From Burkholderia oklahomensis C6786 (GTDB lineage: Bacteria; Pseudomonadota; Gammaproteobacteria; Burkholderiales; Burkholderiaceae): a DNA stretch of 64,000 nt. Below, piece after piece: positions 29,366 through 38,000 of the stretch. Position 1 is the stretch's first letter. Each line of letters opens with the position of its first letter. The notes beneath the pieces are model-generated. The model ran no database searches. It saw nothing but the letters and a program-made list of their open reading frames with translations, and was not told where the DNA came from. Both the position numbers and the translations under genes were made by a program. Where the stretch lies: NCBI RefSeq assembly GCF_000959365.1, contig NZ_CP009555.1, positions 3,782,001 through 3,846,000 of the forward strand, in the 5' to 3' direction.

Positions 29366-29407
29366 AAAATTCTTGTGAGAAAATTTATATTCACTCTCAA
29401 GAATTTC
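29366..29407. promoter_or_regulatory. Long inverted repeat in AT-rich upstream region
   Basis: Two 14-bp arms (29366-29379 AAAATTCTTGTGAG; 29394-29407 CTCTCAAGAATTTC) match as an inverted repeat at 12 of 14 positions around a 14-bp AT-rich spacer. A smaller palindrome, CACAA/TTGTG, lies inside the left part (29363-29377). It sits in the 381-bp divergent spacer (29192-29572) between the acyl-CoA dehydrogenase gene and a small secreted-protein gene, and is the only AT-rich patch there. It is a candidate binding site, possibly for the IclR protein. Confidence 0.55.
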
Positions 29408-29572
29408 AGTGTCAAGCTGCATCGACCGGCGATGTCGGCCAAAAACATCGCCGAGCGTCGTTTCGGGCGCGCAAACGCCGGCCGGCAAGCGAGCGGAATA
29501 TGACGGTCGGACGACGGGGCAAAGCCGCGCGCGTGCAGTATCCTGATGCGCGTCGATCCTTCCGGAGCCGCC

Positions 29573-29830
29573 ATGAAACGCTTGCTGTCGAGCCTTGCCG
29601 CGTTCTGCGTCGCGATGTCCGCCGCGCACGCGCAAACCCAGACCTATCATTTCAACGAAGGCGGCACGGCGCCGACGGGCGCGGCCACGCAGCCTGCTCC
29701 CGCCGCGGCTCCCGCGCAGGCCCGCACGCACCACGTGAAGCCGCATCGGCATCACCCGCATCGAACGCATCACCGGAAGCATCGCCGCGCACGCAGCTTG
29801 CAGAACGACAGCTTCTACTCGCATCCCTGA
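29573..29830 (+). CDS. Small secreted His-rich protein
   Basis: An 85-aa protein with a clear signal peptide (MKRLLSSLAAFCVAMSAAHAQ, cleavage after AHA). The mature part has a Thr/Gly segment, an Ala/Pro/Gln segment and then a strongly basic, His-rich stretch (HHVKPHRHHPHRTHH and following), ending SFYSHP. GGAG lies seven bases before the ATG. No family was recognised. The His cluster suggests metal or polyanion binding in the periplasm or outside the cell, which is inference only. It is divergent from the acyl-CoA dehydrogenase gene and not obviously in an operon with the next gene. Confidence 0.75.
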   Translation: MKRLLSSLAAFCVAMSAAHAQTQTYHFNEGGTAPTGAATQPAPAAAPAQARTHHVKPHRHHPHRTHHRKHRRARSLQNDSFYSHP

Positions 29831-30124
29831 TCCGGCAGCGGCGACGCCGCGCGCGTTCGTTGAAGCGCGCGGCGCCCCGCGATCGATCGCCTCCGTCCGG
29901 GCGCGATGCATATCGCCGGCGGATGCGGGGGCCGGCGCGGCGCGCCGCCGCCGCACGAAGGCCGCTCGATATCACCCGCGGGGCAATGCCGCAGGAACTG
30001 CCGGCGCGATTGGCCGGAGCGCGCTGCCGGGAACTACGCTGCCCCCATCGAAGATGGATGAGCCATTTGAACCAAACTGCGATCATCGGATCACACGGAC
30101 CGCTAAAAAATGCAAGGAGTTTCG

Positions 30125-31105
30125 ATGCGGCCTTCCAGCTCAATCTCGCCGCGCAGGTTCGTGATTGCGGCCTTCCTGCAGTTGTCGGTCCTGGCCGGCC
30201 CGGCGAATGCCGCTGCGGTACAGAATTTTCTCTATACCAGCTCAGGCGACCTGAAGCAGATCGACGCGATGATCAAGCGGCCGGACATCGCAGGGGTTCA
30301 GATCGTATACAACTGGAAAGATCTCGAGAAAAGCAAAGGACAATATGACTTCTCGCGAATCGAGCAAGATTTGCGATATCTGAACGGCTTGAACAGAAAA
30401 CTGTTTATCCAGATTCAGGATCGATTCTTCGAGCCGCAAGCCCGGAACATCCCGTCTTATCTCCAGCATGATCCGGTTTATGGCGGCGGCATCGTGCCGC
30501 AATACGACAACCCCGGCGAAAATCGCCCTATCGGCAATGGCTGGGTCGCGCAGCAGTGGAATCCAGCGGTACAGAAGCGCTATCAGCAACTCCTCGCCGC
30601 ATTGGCGAAGCAGTTCGACGGTCGCGTCATGGGCATCAATCTGCCGGAGACGGCGATCGATCTCGACATGAAGCGCGATAAGACCGGGTTCAGCTGCGAC
30701 AGGTATTTCGATGCGACCTTGGGCAATCTCGACTTCGCGAGAAAAGCATTCCGCCAGTCTTACGTCGTTCAATATGTCAATTTCTGGCCGTGCGAGTGGA
30801 ATAACGACCATCAATACATGTCCCGCCTGTTTTCATTCGCCAGCCAGAACCGGATCGGCCTCGGCGGACCGGACATCGTGCCCGGAAAGAAAGGCCAAAT
30901 GAAAAACGCATACCCGTTTTTCCACCGGTACAAAGGTAAGCTCGCCTTGGTCGCCATGGCGGTTCAGGAACCGACGTTGACCTATACGAATCCTCGAACC
31001 CGCAAACCCTTCACGCGGGACGAGTTCGTCGATTACGCGCAAGACTATCTCGGCGCCGATCTCATCTTCTGGAGCACGAAGTCGCCGTGGCTGAACGGGA
31101 AGTGA
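30125..31105 (+). CDS. Secreted TIM-barrel (glycoside-hydrolase-like) protein of unknown function
   Basis: A 326-aa protein, start chosen at 30125 because AAGGAG lies six bases before it. A signal peptide of about 28-30 residues ends near GPANAAA. The mature part resembles a clan GH-A barrel: GVQIVYNWKDLEKSKGQYDFSRIEQDL near residue 55, KLFIQIQDRF near residue 90, GINLPETAID near residue 175 (a possible acid/base Glu) and AVQEPTLTY near residue 280 (a possible nucleophile). No named family was recognised. The base composition is visibly lower in GC than in all neighbours, and third positions are often A or T, which suggests acquisition. The 294 bp before it contain no gene. Confidence 0.8.
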   Translation: MRPSSSISPRRFVIAAFLQLSVLAGPANAAAVQNFLYTSSGDLKQIDAMIKRPDIAGVQIVYNWKDLEKSKGQYDFSRIEQDLRYLNGLNRKLFIQIQDRFFEPQARNIPSYLQHDPVYGGGIVPQYDNPGENRPIGNGWVAQQWNPAVQKRYQQLLAALAKQFDGRVMGINLPETAIDLDMKRDKTGFSCDRYFDATLGNLDFARKAFRQSYVVQYVNFWPCEWNNDHQYMSRLFSFASQNRIGLGGPDIVPGKKGQMKNAYPFFHRYKGKLALVAMAVQEPTLTYTNPRTRKPFTRDEFVDYAQDYLGADLIFWSTKSPWLNGK

Positions 31106-31479
31106 GCGTCGCGCGCCGGAAAGACGCGATGTCGCTCCGGCGCGCGACGCCGTGTCTGCCGATCGGCTGCATTCGAGGATGCTTGCTCCAACGATGAAAT
31201 CGGCATCTCGGGCGACCGTTCAGCTGGCGACGCCGCGGATTCTCGACGAATCCCGGCTGCCCCCGGCTCGATCGGATCAAGCCGCCCGCGCGGCTGACGT
31301 CCAATTGCGACGAATTCGACGCAGCGCCGATCTCAGCCGGACGGCGGTCGGCCGACCGTGTCGCGACGGAAAATCCGGCCTGTCGCATCATCCGGATGAA
31401 TCGGGCGAAGACCGCGGCGGCGGCCTCGTCGGACTTCGTCGATCCGCGCGCGAATCGGCACCATGCGGCGTTCCTTCCG
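31106..31479. other. 374-bp interval without recognisable gene
   Basis: A convergent spacer between the lower-GC secreted gene and the carboxylesterase gene. Composition returns to the high GC of the host. No hairpin with a T-tract, repeat or conserved small frame was found. Confidence 0.45.
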
Positions 31480-32166
31480 TTACGCGAGGCCCGCTGCCGC
31501 AAGCCGCGCCTCCAGCCACCGGCGCAGCGCGTCGACCTCCTCCCCGCAAACCGAATGCGGCATCGGATACGCACTCCAGTCGACGGCGCATCCTCTCGCG
31601 CGCGCGAAATCGCGGGCAGCCTCGCCGAGCCCGATCGGCAGGATGTCGTCGTCGGTGCCGTGCGCGGCGAAGATCGGCGTGCGGCGATTCGCGTCGGCGA
31701 GCCGTTCGTCGATGAAGCGCGGCGACGGAATGTAGCCGGACAGCACGATCAGCCCGGCGAGCGCATCCGGATGCGTGAGGCCCGCCGAATAAGCCATCGC
31801 GCCGCCCTGCGAGAAGCCCGCGACGAAGATTCGCGACGTCGGAACGCCGCGCCGGTTCTGCTCGTCGATCAGGCGGCGCACGGTCGCGCACGACGCGTCG
31901 ATCCCCGCTTCGTCGACCTCCCGGTTCACGCCCTCGAACGACAGGATGTCGTACCACGCGCGCATCACGTAGCCGTTGTTCGCGGTGACCGCGATCTCGG
32001 GCGCGTTCGGGAACACGAAGCGCACCGCGGGGCCGCCCGCGATCCGCAATTCCGGGACGAGCGGCACGAAGTCGTGCGCGTCGGCGCCGAGGCCGTGCAT
32101 CAGGATCACCGCAAACGCGGGGTTGGGTCCGGTTTCGATTTCGATCGTCGGCTGGTCGTCGAGCAT
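31480..32166 (-). CDS. Carboxylesterase/phospholipase of the alpha/beta-hydrolase family
   Basis: A 228-aa cytosolic esterase of the Abhydrolase_2 (YpfH/EstB, phospholipase/carboxylesterase) family. The start of the fold is FAVILMHGLGADAHDFVPLVPEL. The nucleophile elbow GFSQGGAM lies near residue 117, the catalytic Asp near residue 172 (HGTDDDILPI) and the His near residue 205 (MPHSVCGEE). WYDI and NREVDEAGI between them are typical of the family. Start 32166 (MLDDQPT) has GGAG upstream with a slightly long spacing. It is monocistronic; the natural substrate is unknown. Confidence 0.92.
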   Translation of the reverse strand: MLDDQPTIEIETGPNPAFAVILMHGLGADAHDFVPLVPELRIAGGPAVRFVFPNAPEIAVTANNGYVMRAWYDILSFEGVNREVDEAGIDASCATVRRLIDEQNRRGVPTSRIFVAGFSQGGAMAYSAGLTHPDALAGLIVLSGYIPSPRFIDERLADANRRTPIFAAHGTDDDILPIGLGEAARDFARARGCAVDWSAYPMPHSVCGEEVDALRRWLEARLAAAGLA

Positions 32167-32536
32167 GCTGGTCAGCTCCGCGAAGTTGGATGGGGAAAAT
32201 GGATCGATGATCGCATATCGCGGCGGCGGTCGACCGCCCGCGCCCGGCATGGGGAGTTGCATCGATGCCGGGCGGGGCGTGGGTCGCCGATGCCAGGACG
32301 GGCAGTCGGCGTTGCGGGGACGACATGCGGTGCGGGCTCGGTGGCGTACGCGTTCCTCGCGCTCCGCAGTCAGGCCAGGCCCTGTCGTGCCGCGCCGTGG
32401 GCATCGTCGCCGCTCGGTATCTCCTGATATCGCCTGATATCGCTCGGTGCCGCTCGATTTTGCCGCGCTGCGGTCTCCGATCGCTCGCGAAGGCCGCACG
32501 TGCGCGCCATGGCCGGGCCGGCGCGCATCCCATCCG
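32167..32536. other. 370-bp spacer with 10-bp tandem duplication
   Basis: No gene was found. CCTGATATCG is duplicated in tandem at 32423-32442, flanked by a further direct repeat, CGCTCGGT, at 32411-32418 and 32441-32448. The interval separates the carboxylesterase start from the chlD 3' end, on the same strand. Confidence 0.5.
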
Positions 32537-33232
32537 TCACGCGCGCGCGAGTTCGTCCGGCGCGACGAGCGCCGCGCCCCACGCATGCGCGAGCCGCTCG
32601 CAGCGGCCGAGCCTGACGGGCGCATCGTCGAAGTCGACGACGACGATCCGATCGACGTGCGCGGGCCGCGCCGGCGCCTCGTTCGTTCGCCCGTCCGACA
32701 GCACCCACAGCCAGCGCGGCTGCTGCGGACGCCGGCGCGCGGCGCGCGCGAGCAGCCGCGCGGCGGCGTCGATTCCTTGCGCGAGCGGCGTGCCGCCGCC
32801 TCCGCCGACGGGCGCGAGCCAGCGCTCGTTCCACCAGCGCGGCACGGCCGGACCGAAGCGCACGTCGGCCGAGCCGCCGCCGAAGCAGACGAGCGCCGCA
32901 TCGGCGCGCTCGCGCGCGATGCGGTCGAAGAGCGCGACGACGAGCCCCTTCGCACGCGCGAGCCGCCCGGCCGTCAGCATCGACGCCGAGCAGTCGAGCA
33001 CGAAGCAATGCAGCGCGACGGGCGCGCCGGTCCGCGGCCGGTACCGCAGATGATCGGCGCGCAGCGCGTCGCCGCGCTTCGCCGCGAGCGTCGCGCGCCA
33101 CGCGACGCGCGTGCCGGGGCGGCCCCGCGCATCGCTCGCGTCGTCCGCGCGCATGCCTGCCTCGAGCCATCGAAATCCGCTGCCCGGCGCGTTCGCGGCG
33201 GCAGCGGCGGCATCCGTCCGATGGCTCAGCGT
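32537..33232 (-). CDS. chlD: ChlD C-terminal VWA domain, reached by -1 frameshift from the chlI-like frame
   Basis: This frame encodes a von Willebrand A domain with an intact metal site: DCSASM near the start, Thr in GGGGTPLAQGI and Asp in LSDGR. It is the medium-subunit half of a magnesium/cobalt chelatase. The region has no start codon at its upstream end; it is open back to the A7 run at 33232-33238, where a -1 slip from the chlI-like frame continues as TLSHRTDAAAAANAPGSGFRWLEAG into this domain. The joined product would be about 642 aa, AAA+ domain, low-complexity acidic/proline linker, VWA domain, the standard ChlD order. An ATG at 33154 preceded by GAGG could instead start a free 205-aa VWA protein. 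Confidence 0.82.
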   Translation of the reverse strand, partial: TLSHRTDAAAAAANAPGSGFRWLEAGMRADDASDARGRPGTRVAWRATLAAKRGDALRADHLRYRPRTGAPVALHCFVLDCSASMLTAGRLARAKGLVVALFDRIARERADAALVCFGGGSADVRFGPAVPRWWNERWLAPVGGGGGTPLAQGIDAAARLLARAARRRPQQPRWLWVLSDGRTNEAPARPAHVDRIVVVDFDDAPVRLGRCERLAHAWGAALVAPDELARA

Positions 33233-33238
33233 TTTTTT
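33177..33238 (-). promoter_or_regulatory. Candidate programmed -1 frameshift signal (slippery A7 plus downstream stem-loop)
   Basis: On the coding strand the zero-frame codons are CTA AAA AAA CGC TGA, so the heptamer A_AAA_AAA (33238-33232) lies two codons before the stop and has the X_XXY_YYZ form. About 24 bases downstream, arms 33207-33200 and 33184-33177 form a perfect 8-bp stem (CCGCTGCC/GGCAGCGG) with a 15-base loop. That spacing is longer than in classical signals, so its stimulatory role is uncertain. No obvious internal Shine-Dalgarno lies 10-14 bases upstream. Confidence 0.7.
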
Positions 33239-34464
33239 AGCGGCAGCGGAATCACGCCTTTGACGGGCGTCATGCCGGCAGGCTCGGGCGGCAGATAGCC
33301 CCAGTCGCTGCCGTCGTCGGCCGATGTGCGCCGGACGCCGTCGTTCGGCGTGCCGCGGTTGCCGGCCGCGCCTTCCTCGGCCTCGGGCGACGCGGGCGAT
33401 CGCGCGCGCGCGGGCCCGGCGGCGCCTGCGTGCCGCGCATCGTCACCCGTGGGCGGCGGCGCGTCCCGATGCGCCCGATCGGTCGCGGCATCGCCCGCGG
33501 AGTCGTCCGTCGGCGCGCGTCGTTCGGGCCCGGCGCCCGCCGGCGCATCGGGCCGCGTGCGCCGATGGCGCAGCACGTCGGCCGCGACGCGCTCGACGTG
33601 CGCCGCATCGACGATCGTCGCGCCTTCGAGCGCCGCCAGCGCCCGCGCCGCGCGCAGCATCACGAGGTCGCCGCGCAGGCCGTCGACTTCCGCGTCGATG
33701 CAAAGCGCGCTGACGCGCGCGTGCGCGGCGTCGTCGAACGCGAGCGCCGGCAGCGCGGCGCGCGCCGTGCGAATTTGCGCGACGAGCGCCGCCTGCGCGT
33801 CGCGGTATTGCGCGCGGAACGCATGCGGGTCGAGATCGAACGCGAGCCGCGCCTTGACGATCCGCTGCCGCGTCGCCGCTTCGTAGCAGTTCGCGAGCTC
33901 GACCATCAGTCCGAAGCGGTCTAGCAGTTGCGGCCGCAGTTCGCCCTCTTCCGGATTCATCGTGCCGACGAGCGCGAAGCGCGCCGCGTGGCTGTGCGAG
34001 ATGCCGTCGCGCTCGACCGTGTTGACGCCGCTCGCGGCCGCGTCGAGCAGCGCGTCGACGAGCGCGTCCGGCAGCAGGTTGATCTCGTCGACGTACAGCA
34101 CGCCCAGATGCGCGCGCGCGATGAGGCCGGGCGAGAAGCGCACTGCGTTGTCGGCGAGCGCGCTCGCGAGGTCGAGCGAGCCTGTCACCTGCTCGTCGGT
34201 CGCCGACAGCGGCAGCGTGACGAAGCGCCCTTCGGGCAGGAGCTCGGCGAGCGCGCGCGCGGCGGTCGACTTCGCGGTGCCGCGCGGGCCGCTGACGAGC
34301 ACGCCGCCCAGGCCCGGATCGACGGCGACGAGGAGCAGCGCTCGTTGCAGCGCGTCCTGGCCGATCAGCGCGGTAAACGGATATGCGGCCGGCAGCGCGC
34401 GGTCGCCGGATGCGGCGTCCGTCGCCGCGCAGGCTTCGTTCGTTTTGTTCACTTGGCTTCCCAT
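33226..34464 (-). CDS. chlI: Chelatase AAA+ subunit (ChlI-like); also N-terminal part of ChlD by frameshift
   Basis: A 412-aa AAA+ ATPase of the BchI/ChlI/CobS-partner type. Walker A is GPRGTAKST near residue 52, Walker B VLYVDEINLLPD near residue 112, and the sensor GTMNPEEGELRPQLLDRFG near residue 150 is characteristic of Mg-chelatase. From about residue 300 comes a Pro/Ala/Asp/Arg-rich linker ending IPLPLKKR. With CobN it should form the cobalt chelatase motor. The start at 34464 (MGSQVNKTNE) lacks a good Shine-Dalgarno; 34485 is an alternative. It is downstream of cobN in the riboswitch-led operon. No separate cobS, cobT or second chlI gene is present here. Confidence 0.9.
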   Translation of the reverse strand: MGSQVNKTNEACAATDAASGDRALPAAYPFTALIGQDALQRALLLVAVDPGLGGVLVSGPRGTAKSTAARALAELLPEGRFVTLPLSATDEQVTGSLDLASALADNAVRFSPGLIARAHLGVLYVDEINLLPDALVDALLDAAASGVNTVERDGISHSHAARFALVGTMNPEEGELRPQLLDRFGLMVELANCYEAATRQRIVKARLAFDLDPHAFRAQYRDAQAALVAQIRTARAALPALAFDDAAHARVSALCIDAEVDGLRGDLVMLRAARALAALEGATIVDAAHVERVAADVLRHRRTRPDAPAGAGPERRAPTDDSAGDAATDRAHRDAPPPTGDDARHAGAAGPARARSPASPEAEEGAAGNRGTPNDGVRRTSADDGSDWGYLPPEPAGMTPVKGVIPLPLKKR

Positions 34465-35071
34465 GAAGATGACGTTGCATCGCATGCGTGGCGCGCGACG
34501 TTCGACTCGACCGCGCGATTCGCGTTGCTCGCGCCGTCGCGGACGCGCTCGCCCGACGGCGATTGCGCGCCGCGCGCGCACGTCGCGCCGCGCTCGACGC
34601 CGGCATCGTTCACGGCGTTCTCGGCAAGCGCCGATTGCGCCGCGCGCTCGCCGCGCCTCGAATCGTCCGCGTCGCTGTCGCTGCGGCGGCCGATCGCTTT
34701 TCCTTCGCTCATCGCTGCATTTCCCGTTTCTCGCACGAGTTTCTCGCACGGCGGCGATTGCGCGCCGTCAACGCCCGTCGCGCCATTCGCAACGTCGTCG
34801 CCATTCGCGCCGTTCGGGGCGCGCACCGCTTGGCGTCGAGCACTCGACGTTCGTCGATCCGTCCGGGCGATCTACGCGGTATCCGCCGACCGTTGTTCCT
34901 TCGCTCACTGCCGCACGCCCAATTCGATTCCTGATGGCGACGGCATCGCACCCGCCGCGCCGTTCGCCACACCCGGTTCGTCCATCCCGCGCATCGACTG
35001 CGCCGCGCTTCCGCCATCATTCAAGCCGTTCGTCCGGCGCGCGGCGCGCCCGGCTGCGATCGCCCGATCGC
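34465..35071 (-). repeat. 607-bp interval between cobN and chlI with degenerate repeats and small coupled frames
   Basis: No conserved gene. Read on the - strand, the interval holds three related segments, each opening with a start-like codon and Ser-Glu/Asp: ATG at 35075 (overlapping the cobN stop as ATGA; 56 codons), GTG near 34915 (overlapping the previous stop) and ATG at 34712. Shared elements include CGGCGATTGCGCGCCG at 34557-34572 and 34752-34767 (195 bp apart), a weaker third copy near 34933, and the phrase AQSPSGE/AQSPPCE/MPSPSGI in the frames. It looks like a decayed, expanded low-complexity region that may still be translated by coupling. Confidence 0.55.
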
Positions 35072-38000
35072 TCATCGCCGCGCCCCTTCGAGATGCTGTT
35101 CGCTCTCGAGCAGATAGCCTTCGATCGCGTCGCGGTGCGCGCCCGGCTCCCGCCACAAGCCGCGCTGCATCGCCTCGACGAGCCGCTCGCAGATCCCGTG
35201 CAGCGCGTGCGGATTGTGCCGTTCGAGGAACGCTCGGGTGTCGGGGTCGTGCAGGTACGCGTCGGTGACGAGCGCATATTGATGATCGGCGATCACGCGC
35301 GCGGTCGCGTCGTAGCCGTACAGATAGTCGACGGTCGCCGCGATCTCCGCCGCGCCCTTGTAGCCGTGCCGCTTCACGCCGTCGATCCATTTCGGATTGA
35401 CGACCCGCGAGCGGATCACGCGCGCGATCTCCTCGCGCAGCGTGTTCATCCGCGGCGCGGCCGGATTGCTGTGGTCGCCGTGATAGAGGCTCGGCTGCCG
35501 GCCCGACGCGTGGCGGACCGCGGCCGCCATCCCGCCGTGAAACTGGTAGTAGTCGTTCGAATCGAGGATGTCGTGCTCGCGGTTGTCCTGGTTCTGCACG
35601 ACGGCGTCGATCGTCGCGAGGCGCGCGCCGAACGCGTCGTGCGCGGCTTCGCCCGCGCTGTTCTGCGCATACGCGTAACCGCCCCAGGTGCGGTACACGT
35701 GCGCGAGATCGGCGTCGGTCTGCCAGTGGCGGCCGTCGATCAGCGCCTGCAGCCCCGCGCCGTAGCCGCCCGGCCGTGCGCCGAACACGCGCCAGCCCGC
35801 GCGCCGGCGCGCCTCGTCGGCCGGCACGCCGCGCGCGGCGAGCGCGTCCGCCTCGCGCCGCACGCGCGCGCGGACGGGGTTCAGGTGCTCGGGCTCGTCG
35901 AGCTCGGCGACGGCCTGCACCGCCGCGTCGAACAGATGCATCACGTTCGCGAACGCGTCGCGAAAGAAGCCCGACACGCGCAGCGTCACGTCGATCCGCG
36001 GCCGGTCGAAGATCTCGATCGGGAGGATCTCGAAATCGGTCACGCGGTGGCTGCCGGGCGCCCATTTCGGCCGCACGCCGAGGAGCGCGAGCGCTTGCGC
36101 GATGTCGTCGCCGCCCGTGCGCATCGTCGCTGTCCCCCATACCGACAGGCCGACCGCGCGCGGGTAGTCGCCGTGCTCCTGCAGATGGCGCTCGATCAAC
36201 TGCTGCGCCGATTTGAGGCCGATCGTCCATGCGGCCTGCGTCGGCACCGCGCGCGTGTCGACCGAATAGAAGTTGCGGCCCGTCGGCAGCACGTCCGGCC
36301 GGCCGCGCGACGGAGAGCCGCTCGGCCCCGGCGGCACGAAGCGGCCTTCGAGGCCGCGCCGCAACTGGCGCAGCTCTTCGTCGCCGCACGCGTCGAGGCG
36401 CGGCAGCACGTCGCGCGCGATGCGCTCGAGCACCGCGTGCGCGTGCGGCCAATGGGCGGCGGCGCGGGCGAGATCGACGGACGTCGATGCATCGGGCCGC
36501 GTCGCCGCATCCGGCGTCTCGGCCTCGCGCGTCGCGCCGCTCGCGGGTGCGGCGCCTGCGGTGGATTCGCCCCGCGCGGCTCGCGTGGACTGTCGCGGCC
36601 CGGCCTGCGGCTCGACGCTTGCCGCGACTTCGCCGTCCACTGTCGTCAGGCGCCGCGCCGCGGGGTCGAGCGCCGTTCCGTCGAACGACGCCCGATCGGC
36701 CGGCGGTCGGCCCGCTGCGCGGATGTCGCGACGCATCGCGCCGGCAGCCGTGCCGCTTTGCGACGCACGGCCGTGCGCGGGCGCGGGCGCATCGCGCAGC
36801 GCTTCCGCGGAAGCCGCGCCGTTCACATCCGGCACCCGGCGCGACGCCTCGCTCGCGAGCGCGCCGTTCGCTCCGTGCGCATCGGCTGCGAATTCGCCGC
36901 CGTCGCGCGCGTCATGCGCGGAAAGAGACGCTTCGTCGCCGTGAGCGTCCGCGTCGCCGCCCTCCCCGCACACCCGCTCGATCAACCGGCCCGCGAGCAG
37001 CTCGAGCCGCTCGCGCGTATCGCCCGCATGCCGCCACGGCTCGCCGCTGACCGCGCGGAGCGCGTCGGGCCGCGGCCCCGTCCACGGCGCGGCCCAGTCG
37101 GACGCGAGCGGATCGAAGTCGTCGCCGAGCGCGAGATCGCGCGCGAGCGCGCCGATCAGCCCCGCGTGCCCGCCGCGTCCGTCGCCCGCCGGAAAGCGCG
37201 CGAGCGCGACGAGCGTGTCGCGCCGCTGCCGGCCGCGCGGCGAGCTGCCGAACGTGTGCAGCCCGTCGCGGATCTGCGCCTCCTTCAGCTCGCAGAGCCA
37301 CGCGTCGACGCGCGTGAGCAGCGCATCCTCGGCGTCGCGGCCGTCGGGCCGCGCGATGCTCAGCTCTTCGTGCAGCCGGTGCTCGACGATCGTCGCGAGG
37401 ATCGTCTCGCGCAGCACCTTCGCGCGCCGCGCGTCGACCATCAGCGCGTCGTAGTATTCGTCGACCTGCCGCTCGAGGTCCTGCAGCGGCCCGTAGTTTT
37501 CCGCGCGCGTGAGGGGCGGCATCAGGTGGTCGACGATCACCGCCTGCGCGCGCCGCTTCGCCTGGCTGCCCTCGCCCGGATCGTTGACGATGAACGGATA
37601 CAGGTGCGGCATCGGTCCGAGGATCAGGTCCGGCCAGCACGCGTCCGACAGCGCGACGCTCTTGCCCGGCAGCCATTCGAGATTGCCGTGCTTGCCGACG
37701 TGGACGATCGCGTCGATGCCGAATGCGTCGCGCAGCCAGAAGTAGAACGCGAGATACGCGTGCGGCGGCACGAGATCGGCGTCGTGATAGTTCGCGTAGT
37801 CGTCGCCGCCGCGCGAGCGCGACGGCTGCACGCCGACGAACACGCGGCCCGCGCGCCAGCCGGCGATCGCAAAGCGCCGCTGCCGCAGCGTCGGGTCCGC
37901 TTCGGGCGGCCCCCAGCGCTCGTTCAGCGCGCGGCGCACCGCGTCCGGCAATTGCGCGAAGCGGCGCAGATAATCGTCGAGCGGATAGCTCTGGAACGCC

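Noticed and set aside
32537..33154. Treating the VWA frame as an independent gene, or the chlI/VWA pair as a broken pseudogene
   Set aside because: Independent initiation at 33154 remains possible, but the slippery A7 run, the open -1 frame and the restored ChlD architecture make a frameshifted single gene the better reading. The AAA+ and VWA motifs are intact, so decay is unlikely.
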